Assembly: GCA_937916025.1 (NCBI GenBank)
Contig: CALGGX010000019.1
Coordinates: forward strand, 1-6,657
Length of the DNA: 6,657 nucleotides
Reading direction: 5' to 3'
Source of the DNA: an uncultured Selenomonadales bacterium
GTDB taxonomy: Bacteria > Bacillota_C > Negativicutes > Selenomonadales > Selenomonadaceae
Part shown: in pieces, positions 1-5,480 of the stretch
Numbering within the stretch: position 1 is the first letter of the stretch
How the letters are laid out: every line of letters begins with the position of its first letter
Notes under the pieces: generated by a model
What the model was told of the DNA's origin: nothing
Seen by the model: only the letters and a program-made list of their open reading frames with translations
Databases searched by the model: none
Position numbers and translations under genes: made by a program

Positions 1-332
1 GGATTTATCTCAAAGTCAAGTTGATTTGCGCGAAGGTACAAAGCTTCCTCGCCGCCACGTCCAAATACAAAAGGATCGCCGCCTTTCAATCGCACGACAA
101 TTTTATTTTGCTTACCCTCTTCGACAAGCAGTTCATTAATTTTATCTTGCGTCAAAGTATGTTGTCCTGCAGATTTTCCAACGTAAATTTTTTTAGCGGT
201 TGGAGCGTAATTCAAAATTTTTTCGTCCGCAAGTCTGTCATAAATCACGACGTCAGCAATTTTTAAAATCTCCTGCGCCTTGACCGTCAACAGCCCGACA
301 TCTCCGGCACCGGCACCGATTAAGTAAACCAT
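1..332 (-). CDS. cobA: Uroporphyrinogen-III C-methyltransferase (SUMT), 5' part, cut by window edge
   Basis: Transfers two methyl groups from S-adenosylmethionine to uroporphyrinogen III, giving precorrin-2, the branch point to cobalamin and siroheme; it acts in the cytoplasm. Only the first 110 residues are present; the gene continues past position 1. Seen: the N-terminal glycine-rich SAM loop [18 protein letters not shown] (residues 2-19), the [10 protein letters not shown] segment (about 26-35), [18 protein letters not shown] (about 51-68), and the [16 protein letters not shown] block (about 79-94), the most diagnostic motif of the SUMT/tetrapyrrole methylase family. The ATG at 330-332 follows a TGAGGTG ribosome-binding site. 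GC is about 43%. Some Bacillota fuse this enzyme to HemD; the missing C-terminus prevents a check. Its own promoter lies just upstream, and a terminator separates it from the genes before it. The family call is very sure; whether it serves B12 or siroheme synthesis cannot be told. Confidence 0.95.
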   Translation of the reverse strand, partial: MVYLIGAGAGDVGLLTVKAQEILKIADVVIYDRLADEKILNYAPTAKKIYVGKSAGQHTLTQDKINELLVEEGKQNKIVVRLKGGDPFVFGRGGEEALYLRANQLDFEIN

Positions 333-350
333 TTTTTTCACCTCAATAAA

Positions 351-378
351 ATTATATCACAAAAAATTTCCTTGAAAA
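351..378 (-). promoter_or_regulatory. Predicted cobA promoter with extended -10
   Basis: Read on the minus strand, a perfect TATAAT lies at 356-351, preceded by TGA so that it forms TGnTATAAT, an extended -10. A weak -35, TTTTCA (4 of 6), lies at 378-373 with a 16-bp spacer. The predicted transcription start, near 344-346, falls right at the edge of the GAGGTG ribosome-binding site (344-339), so the leader would be only about 12-14 nt. The promoter begins directly after the U-tract of the upstream terminator. Inference from consensus matching only. Confidence 0.6.
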
Positions 379-420
379 TAAAAAATTCCCAGACGATTAA
401 AATTTATCATCAGGGAATTT
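373..420 (-). terminator. Strong intrinsic terminator ending the metF/hypothetical unit
   Basis: On the minus strand AAATTCCC (420-413) pairs perfectly with GGGAATTT (390-383). After one T-T mismatch the stem continues for six more pairs, including one G-U, around an 8-nt AT-only loop. The 15-position stem has 14 pairs and is followed by TTTTTATTTT (382-373). It lies 19 bp after the stop codon of the 112-aa gene and before the cobA promoter, so it should close the leftward transcript. The plus strand is also T-rich after the stem, but no plus-strand gene ends here. Confidence 0.85.
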
Positions 421-439
421 ATTTTGTTACAAATTTTTT

Positions 440-778
440 TTACAAAAGATAATCGAACATACTTCCGAGAGCCGAATAATAATTTGTAGCGATTGAAGAA
501 TTTTTTGTATAATTTTGTGTGTTAGAAATTTTTTTATTTGCGTCTTCAATAATTTTTTTATCGTAATCTTCAAGAATATTTTTTACGGCATTTGAAGTTG
601 AATTAGATTTTGTGTTGATAAAGTTTGAAAAAATTTTTCGCGTAAGGATAGGATTTTTTGTGCTAAGATTTGACATTAAATTTGCCGAATAACTTTGACC
701 TGTCGAACGAAAAATCCGACCGTTAGTGAAAGTCGTCCGATAAAAAGGGTTGCCGACGAAATTTGAAATTCTTGCCAT
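440..778 (-). CDS. Hypothetical 112-aa Asn/Ser-rich protein
   Basis: I do not recognise this family. The start is placed at the ATG at 778-776, beginning MARISNFVGNPFYR, because GGGGTGA lies 5 nt upstream; a GTG at 787 in the same frame would lie on top of this ribosome-binding site. The protein is about 14% Asn (16 of 112) and also rich in Ser, with no Cys, Trp or His. It has no signal peptide or membrane span that I can see. A lysine-rich, possibly helical stretch (residues about 60-85) is followed by a Tyr/Ser-rich tail ending in Leu-Leu. GC is about 29%, the lowest in the window. The ribosome-binding site touches the stop codon of the DUF6033-like gene, 11 bp upstream, so the two are surely co-transcribed and may be translationally coupled. 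The close pairing suggests a shared role, which remains unknown. Confidence 0.7.
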   Translation of the reverse strand: MARISNFVGNPFYRTTFTNGRIFRSTGQSYSANLMSNLSTKNPILTRKIFSNFINTKSNSTSNAVKNILEDYDKKIIEDANKKISNTQNYTKNSSIATNYYSALGSMFDYLL

Positions 779-789
779 AATTATCACCC

Positions 790-1392
790 CTAAATTAAAA
801 TATCTAAAGAAAATTTTTCAGCAGAATTTTCATCAACTTCATTCAAACGCTTTTCAGCATTTTCAATCATTTTCCTAACTTTTTTAACTTCCTCTGCGTC
901 ACACATTGAATTTTTTACGCCTTCTTCACACTGCTTTAAATCCATTTGCAACAAGTTCATTATAGCGCGAACATCATTTTTAGAAGTTGCGACGGCAAGT
1001 TGTCTGGCGCGTTTATCAGCGTTGAAAGCAACTTTTCCATTAACTTTTTCATTATCATTATTTTTTTGAAGCTTTTCGATTAATTTTTCCCACCAAGATT
1101 TTATTTCATCACGCTTGACAGAAATTTTATCACGACCGCTTTCACCGATTGACCACATACTCATACCGCCATTTTTGTCGATAATCACGCCTTGAGATTT
1201 AATATTCATACTTGAAGGCGGCGGCGGTAAATTTGCAACGTCGTAAAGTAACGCTTCATATTCCATTTTTTTATCGGGATTATTTTCCATTTCGCGCAAA
1301 ATATTTGGCGCAATAGCGACGTTATTCAAACCATTTCCGTTAAAAGGCGTAGTCCCGATAGAAAATTTCAGATTAGGAAATTTTTCAGACAA
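790..1392 (-). CDS. Hypothetical protein, DUF6033-like, probable 5' truncation
   Basis: A soluble 200-residue protein of unknown function. Residues 1-30 (EKFPNLKFSIG, then GNGLNNVAIAPN) and 68-82 (GVIIDKNGGMSMWSI) follow a pattern I associate with DUF6033-type proteins, which typically have a 'KLKEKYPNMDF' start and a 'GVxIDxxGGxSxW' centre; this assignment is from memory and moderate. A Leu-Pro-Pro-Pro-Pro-Ser stretch lies at 55-60 and a charged helical C-terminal region at about 125-185. The only in-frame start is TTG at 1392-1390, with no recognisable ribosome-binding site. The same frame stays open upstream to a TGA at 1452-1450, reading into the end of metF, and the residues just before the TTG (QTDENATLKR) look like natural sequence of this protein. 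It may therefore be a 5'-truncated gene relying on readthrough from metF, or a pseudogene. GC is about 35%. Confidence 0.6.
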   Translation of the reverse strand: MSEKFPNLKFSIGTTPFNGNGLNNVAIAPNILREMENNPDKKMEYEALLYDVANLPPPPSSMNIKSQGVIIDKNGGMSMWSIGESGRDKISVKRDEIKSWWEKLIEKLQKNNDNEKVNGKVAFNADKRARQLAVATSKNDVRAIMNLLQMDLKQCEEGVKNSMCDAEEVKKVRKMIENAEKRLNEVDENSAEKFSLDILI

Positions 1393-1414
1393 ACGTTTAA
1401 GCGTTGCATTTTCA

Positions 1415-2242
1415 TCAGTCTGCGATTTTGCGTATAACGTAGGGATTGTTCATCACATAGAGGTGAATACCGTCCACCCCATTCCCCAAAAGGTCAACGA
1501 TCTGGTCGATAGCGAACGCAATACCTGCATCCCGCAGGGCTTCGGGCCGAGACTCATATTTTGCCAGAATCCGCTGGAACTTGCGCGGCAGCGTCGCCCC
1601 GCACATGGTCACCATGCGCTCGATCTGGCTCTTGGAGGTCACAGGCATGATCCCCGCCTCGATCGGAACGTCGATTCCAATCTTCCGAGCGCGATCGCGG
1701 AAGTAGAAGAAGAAATTGTTGTCGAAAAACAATTGCGAGATCAAACCGTCGACGCCCGCTTCCGTTTTCTGCTTGAGAAAATGCAGATCGGTATCGAAAT
1801 CCGGAGCCTCCGTGTGCACCTCGGGATAACACGCCGCGTAAATTCTGAACTTCGAGCCGGTCTCGCGGCGAATGAATTTGATCAGATCGACGGCGTGCGG
1901 AAAATCATTCTTCGGCTCGACACCCGGCACCCGATCTCCGCGCAATGCCAAAATGTCATGAATGCCCTGCTTGTCGAGTTCCGAAAGCATCTCGACGACT
2001 TCCTCTTTCGACAGATTGATGCACGGAAGATGAGCCACGCTTCGGCGATTGTATTTATGTTTGATGGCGGCGGCGACTTCGAGCATGCGCGCCCCGGCGT
2101 TTGTCGACGAGCCGCCTGCGCCGCACGTCACCGAAATAAAGTCCGGCTCGAGATCGGACAATTGATCGAGCGTGTTGTAGATTACATCAACCGGCATGTC
2201 TTTGCGCGGCGGAAACACTTCAAACGAAAAATGCGTACTCAT
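1415..2242 (-). CDS. metF: 5,10-methylenetetrahydrofolate reductase
   Basis: Reduces 5,10-methylene-THF to 5-methyl-THF, the methyl donor for methionine synthesis; a cytoplasmic flavoenzyme. The 275 residues match the compact bacterial MetF/MTHFR TIM barrel. Seen in order: FEVFPPR (7-13) with the family's catalytic Glu at position 8, VTCGAGGS (38-45), HDILALRGD (95-103) with the conserved flavin/folate-site Asp, AACYPEVH (136-143), the QLFFDN strand (170-175), GIMPV (197-201) and the C-terminal GVDGIHLYVMNNP (255-267). The ATG at 2242-2240 has GGAGG 7 nt upstream. The protein stops soon after RKIAD, perhaps a few residues shorter than homologues that continue into a last helix. Its stop lies in DNA that is also open for the downstream DUF6033-like frame. 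GC is about 55%, unlike the genes downstream. It is driven from a shared divergent promoter. No SAM riboswitch or T-box fits in the predicted leader of about 36 nt. Confidence 0.96.
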   Translation of the reverse strand: MSTHFSFEVFPPRKDMPVDVIYNTLDQLSDLEPDFISVTCGAGGSSTNAGARMLEVAAAIKHKYNRRSVAHLPCINLSKEEVVEMLSELDKQGIHDILALRGDRVPGVEPKNDFPHAVDLIKFIRRETGSKFRIYAACYPEVHTEAPDFDTDLHFLKQKTEAGVDGLISQLFFDNNFFFYFRDRARKIGIDVPIEAGIMPVTSKSQIERMVTMCGATLPRKFQRILAKYESRPEALRDAGIAFAIDQIVDLLGNGVDGIHLYVMNNPYVIRKIAD

Positions 2243-2263
2243 TCAAAAACCTCCGAGTGTGAC

Positions 2264-2292
2264 TTTAAAATGTTTCATAAAATGATTATAAT
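2264..2292 (+). promoter_or_regulatory. Predicted divergent promoter for the membrane/spermidine-synthase-like gene
   Basis: On the plus strand, TATAAT (2287-2292) is perfect, because the sequence ATTATAAT at 2285-2292 is its own reverse complement. A -35-like TTTAAA (2264-2269, 4 of 6) lies 17 bp upstream. The predicted transcription start is near 2299. This gives a leader carrying the strong ribosome-binding site at 2323-2331. The two ATG codons at 2270 and 2282 lie upstream of this start point. The weak -35 makes this half less certain than the metF half. Confidence 0.5.
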
Positions 2293-2313
2293 CAACCGCG
2301 CGGAGATTGGCAA
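2285..2313 (-). promoter_or_regulatory. Predicted metF promoter (TTGCCA-17-TATAAT)
   Basis: Read on the minus strand, -35 TTGCCA (2313-2308, 5 of 6 to consensus) and -10 TATAAT (2290-2285, 6 of 6) are separated by exactly 17 bp. The predicted transcription start, near 2278, gives a leader of about 36 nt containing the metF ribosome-binding site GGAGG (2254-2250). This is the best promoter match in the window. It shares its -10 box with a promoter predicted for the opposite strand. Confidence 0.75.
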
Positions 2314-2322
2314 TAAGTTTTT

Positions 2323-2331
2323 GGGGAGGAG
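2323..2331 (+). promoter_or_regulatory. Strong ribosome-binding site with no AUG, GUG or UUG after it
   Basis: The nine bases GGGGAGGAG match the anti-Shine-Dalgarno very well. From the end of GGAGG there are 6 nt to an in-frame ATT (2336) and 9 nt to an in-frame CTG (2339). No ATG, GTG or TTG lies at working distance in any frame. It decides the start chosen for the following gene. Confidence 0.65.
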
Positions 2332-2338
2332 CATCATT

Positions 2339-3880
2339 CTGTTACGCAATCGAATTTTTTTGTACGCGACGGAATTTTTTGCGGGGATGTCGGTGATGGC
2401 GGTCGAACTCGGCGCAAGTCGATTGCTCGCGCCGTATTTCAGCTCTTCGCAAATCGTCTGGACGATCATCATCGGCACGATCATGATTGCAATGGCTCTC
2501 GGTAATGTTTACGGCGGTCGACTTGCCGATCGGGATTCCGATCCCGCGCGGCTGTATCGACGCATCATCATCGCCGCGCTTTGGATTGCCGCCATTCCGT
2601 TCGCCGGAAAATACATCATCGTTTTGATTGCCGGCGCGTTGATTAAGACAATCGATACGAATTTGCTGACGGCGGCGGCATTTCTTTCATGCATGGCGAT
2701 TTTCGTTTATCCGCTGTTTCTGCTCGGAACCGTGACGCCGTGTCTGGTCAAATACGCCACGGATTCGCTCGAGCACAACGGAAAAGTCGTCGGCAATCTC
2801 GGCGCGTTTCAGACGATCGGCTCGATCATCGGCACGTTCATTCCGACATTCGTGACGATCCCGGCCGTCGGAACTGCCGTGACGTTTTTGATCTTCTCGA
2901 GCATTCTGCTGATCATCGGGCTGATATATTTCGTCGGCAACAAAAAAATGATCGCCGTGTCGACGATCGCATTTTTTATTTTGAGCGCACTCGGCTGTTC
3001 CGGTTCATTCGCGTTTTGGCGAAACGACATCACGCGCGAGGACGAGTCGATTTACAATTACCTCCAAGTTCGAGACGACGAGCGGCGGACGATTCTCTCG
3101 ACGAACGTCATGATCGGAGTGCAATCGATCCGCGTCAAAGATCGGAACTTGACCGGAATGTATTACGACTACGCGCTCGCCGCGCCGCTTCTGATCGAGC
3201 GGGCGGAGAAGAAAATTCTGATCCTCGGGATGGGCGCGGGAACTTTTGCCGAACGCTGTCGACATTATTTCCCGCAATCGGAAATACTCGGCGTCGAGAT
3301 CGACGAAAAGATCACGGCGATCGCGCGAGAATTTTTCCGACTGCCTTCGGATATTCCGATCGTCACTTACGACGGGCGCGCGTTTCTTCAATCGATCGAT
3401 CAGACATTCGACGTCATCATGGTCGACGCATATCAGGATATCACGATCCCGTTTCAAATGAGCTCGACGGAATTCTTCGCGCTCGTCCGAGAGCATTTAT
3501 CCGAAGACGGAGTTTTGATCGTCAACATGAGTTTGCGAGACGATTCGGCAGGGAGCATCAACGCGCATTTGACTGACACGATCGCCGCAAATTTTTCCGA
3601 AGTTCGGATAATCGATGTTTATGCCGGAAGCAATCGCGAACTGTTTGCGGCTCGAAACGTCGGCGTGTTGGATCGGCTGTCGACGCGAGCGAAGTCGATT
3701 AAAGACGCCGAGCTTCAGAAATTGATGTCGACGATCGGCTCGACATGGCGGGAACCGGCGACAGGCAACAACATTTTGACGGACGATCGCGCGCCGGTTG
3801 AAGTGCTCGGCATGCGCGCCCTTGACAAGTTGGTTCAACAACAACTGCAATTTTATCGCGGCATCGACTTCAATCGCTGA
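2339..3880 (+). CDS. Fused membrane (MFS-type) / spermidine-synthase-like protein
   Basis: A two-part protein of 513 residues from CTG at 2339. The N-terminal half (about 1-225) has 7-8 hydrophobic spans, including the family signature VELGASRLLAPYFSSSQIVWT (23-42 region) and a GGRLADR loop after span 2. The C-terminal half is a Rossmann methyltransferase-fold domain of the spermidine synthase type: SAM-nucleotide loop LILGMGAGTF (294-303), acidic VEID (319-322), YDGRAF (344-349), VDAYQDITIPF (362-372) and LTDDRAPVE (480-488). This matches proteins annotated 'fused MFS/spermidine synthase', usually about 500 aa; substrate and reaction are unproven. The active-site segment reads DAYQD, not the DSSDP/DSTDP of true spermidine synthases. 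Other possible starts are ATT 2336, TTG 2321 (no ribosome-binding site), and ATG 2282 or 2270 (no ribosome-binding site, inside or before the predicted promoter). The open frame runs much further upstream, but that part is antisense to metF. It is convergent with the cyclase gene, 14 bp apart, with no terminator visible. Confidence 0.88.
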   Translation: MLRNRIFLYATEFFAGMSVMAVELGASRLLAPYFSSSQIVWTIIIGTIMIAMALGNVYGGRLADRDSDPARLYRRIIIAALWIAAIPFAGKYIIVLIAGALIKTIDTNLLTAAAFLSCMAIFVYPLFLLGTVTPCLVKYATDSLEHNGKVVGNLGAFQTIGSIIGTFIPTFVTIPAVGTAVTFLIFSSILLIIGLIYFVGNKKMIAVSTIAFFILSALGCSGSFAFWRNDITREDESIYNYLQVRDDERRTILSTNVMIGVQSIRVKDRNLTGMYYDYALAAPLLIERAEKKILILGMGAGTFAERCRHYFPQSEILGVEIDEKITAIAREFFRLPSDIPIVTYDGRAFLQSIDQTFDVIMVDAYQDITIPFQMSSTEFFALVREHLSEDGVLIVNMSLRDDSAGSINAHLTDTIAANFSEVRIIDVYAGSNRELFAARNVGVLDRLSTRAKSIKDAELQKLMSTIGSTWREPATGNNILTDDRAPVEVLGMRALDKLVQQQLQFYRGIDFNR

Positions 3881-3894
3881 AAATGCGGCAGGTT

Positions 3895-5457
3895 CTATTC
3901 GATCCGATAGTTGTTTCGCCCGTGCTTTTTGACGTAATACAACGCTTCGTCCGCCGCGCGGAACAATTCTTCATATTGCAGACCATGTTTCGGCGCAATC
4001 GCAATTCCGATGCTCGCAGTTACGCCCGCAATCTTGTCTTCAATCGACAACTCCGACGCCATTTTTTGAATTTGTTTCGCCTTCCGCTCGATCACTTCAA
4101 CGTTCGGAATGTTTTCGAGAATCACCACGAACTCGTCACCGCCGAATCTGCCGATACAATCCGTCGGACGAAAACATTTCCGCAAGTTTATCGCAAATTC
4201 TTTCAGCACTCTGTCGCCGAACTGATGCCCGAGCGTATCGTTGATTTCTTTGAAATGATCCAAGTCGATGACAAAAAGCACCATCAGACCGTTCATTCCG
4301 GTTGCCTTGAATTTCTCCAACTTCACTTGAAACATATGTTCCAATGTCTTTTTGTTGTACAGTTTCGTCAGCTGATCGAGTTCCGCATCCTGCCGAAAAG
4401 TGTCTCGCGCGAGCCGCATTTTGTTGAATGCATCCGCCATTTGTCCGATTTCGTCGTCCGACATGACTTTGATGTTGCTGATTGAAGTCATTCCCTGTGC
4501 AATTTGATCGGCGGCATTCGTTATGTCGATGATCGGCTTCGTCGCTCGGTTCGATAAGACATATGCCGTCAAACAAACAATCGCCAACATCAGCAAACCG
4601 AGACACACCAATTTCGCGATTTGCACATACACCTGATCCATAATGAAATGGTACGGCTGAACGGTTACGACCATCCAATCCGTCAGCAAATTGCGCGAAT
4701 AACTCGCAAAAGCATCTTCGTTGTTGAATCTTATGCGCACCGAGCCGGAATGCCCGTGCATGCTTTGCAGCAAGTATTTACAATTTTCTTCGCCGAGCTC
4801 CGGTGAGTTCAGAGGCTTGTAAGTGCTCGCGATCATTCTGCCTTCGCGATCGATTATCATCACGTAAATTTTATCGGTGTCCTGCTTCTCGACAAATTGT
4901 TGTAATGCCGACAAGTCGAAATTTCTTTGAAGCATTCCGATCGGATTGTTGTCTTCGTCTTTCACCGGCACTTCGAGCACGACGATCATTTTGCCCGTCG
5001 ACATGCTTAAGATCGTATCCGAAATAAAGTCATTGCCTTTCATTGCTTCTTGAAAATGCCGACGCTTGCTTACGTTGACCAACGTCGAACCGTCCGTGCG
5101 AAGAAGTTGCAAGCCGCTCCTGCCCGTCAACGCCATAAGGTTCATGTCATGAAATATAAAATTGGTGTCTTTCAGCATTTGCAAAATGGTTTTATGATTT
5201 TCATCGGGCGATTCGAGATATTGAACGATCATCGGATTGAGTGCCAACGTGTGAAGGGTATAAAAATTTTTCTCGAACATCTCCGTCACATGATCCGATA
5301 TGATGAAATTGCGCAAAACCGCGTCTTTCACGGATGATTCTTCCAGCTCGGCAATTGCCCGATATGCGCCCGCCATTATGACTATGATGAAAGGGATTGC
5401 GCCCATACATATCAACAGAGCGAACATTTTGGTCTTGATGCTCCGATTGACTTCCAT
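3895..5457 (-). CDS. Membrane sensor diguanylate cyclase (Cache-HAMP-GGDEF)
   Basis: Expected to make cyclic di-GMP from two GTP in response to an extracytoplasmic signal. The 520 residues read in order: cytoplasmic start, membrane span 1 (about 10-33), an extracytoplasmic double-Cache-like domain (about 35-270; it includes a GxTLVNVSKRRHFQEAM region near 125-140 and VVLEVPVKDEDNNPIG near 159-174), membrane span 2 (about 278-302), HAMP (about 300-353) and GGDEF (about 359-520). Catalytic parts are intact: DQLTKLYNKK (361-370), VIDLDHFKEINDTLGH (396-411) and FGGDEF (438-443). The product-inhibition I-site RPTD (430-433) sits exactly five residues before GGDEF. The ligand is unknown; I do not see the amino-acid-binding dCache_1AA motif. 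The start is ATG 5457-5455, with GGTGA (within AAGGCGGGTGA) 5 nt upstream; the frame opens to 5523 but that part overlaps the upstream gene. It lies 23 bp after the DUF499 gene, with no terminator between them. Confidence 0.95.
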   Translation of the reverse strand: MEVNRSIKTKMFALLICMGAIPFIIVIMAGAYRAIAELEESSVKDAVLRNFIISDHVTEMFEKNFYTLHTLALNPMIVQYLESPDENHKTILQMLKDTNFIFHDMNLMALTGRSGLQLLRTDGSTLVNVSKRRHFQEAMKGNDFISDTILSMSTGKMIVVLEVPVKDEDNNPIGMLQRNFDLSALQQFVEKQDTDKIYVMIIDREGRMIASTYKPLNSPELGEENCKYLLQSMHGHSGSVRIRFNNEDAFASYSRNLLTDWMVVTVQPYHFIMDQVYVQIAKLVCLGLLMLAIVCLTAYVLSNRATKPIIDITNAADQIAQGMTSISNIKVMSDDEIGQMADAFNKMRLARDTFRQDAELDQLTKLYNKKTLEHMFQVKLEKFKATGMNGLMVLFVIDLDHFKEINDTLGHQFGDRVLKEFAINLRKCFRPTDCIGRFGGDEFVVILENIPNVEVIERKAKQIQKMASELSIEDKIAGVTASIGIAIAPKHGLQYEELFRAADEALYYVKKHGRNNYRIE

Positions 5458-5480
5458 TGTGTTCACCCGCCTTAAAAAAA

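Noticed and set aside
1463..2269. Plus-strand open frame extending the membrane/spermidine-synthase-like protein to 805 residues
   Set aside because: This part is antisense to the well-supported metF gene, lacks a ribosome-binding site and has an Arg/His-rich composition typical of antisense reading in TCGA-rich DNA.
2689..3576. 295-codon plus-strand frame inside the membrane/spermidine-synthase-like gene
   Set aside because: It overlaps conserved coding sequence in another frame; the product is nearly all Arg, Asp, Ser and His, as expected from repeated CGA/TCG/GAT out of frame.
3870..3900. Possible bidirectional terminator between the convergent genes
   Set aside because: Only 4-bp pairings (TTCA/TGAA, CTAT/ATAG) and no T-tract; not a credible intrinsic terminator.
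3883..4485. 200-codon plus-strand frame antisense to the diguanylate cyclase
   Set aside because: It lies wholly over the conserved GGDEF coding region, has biased Arg/Phe/His composition, and has no family motif or ribosome-binding site.
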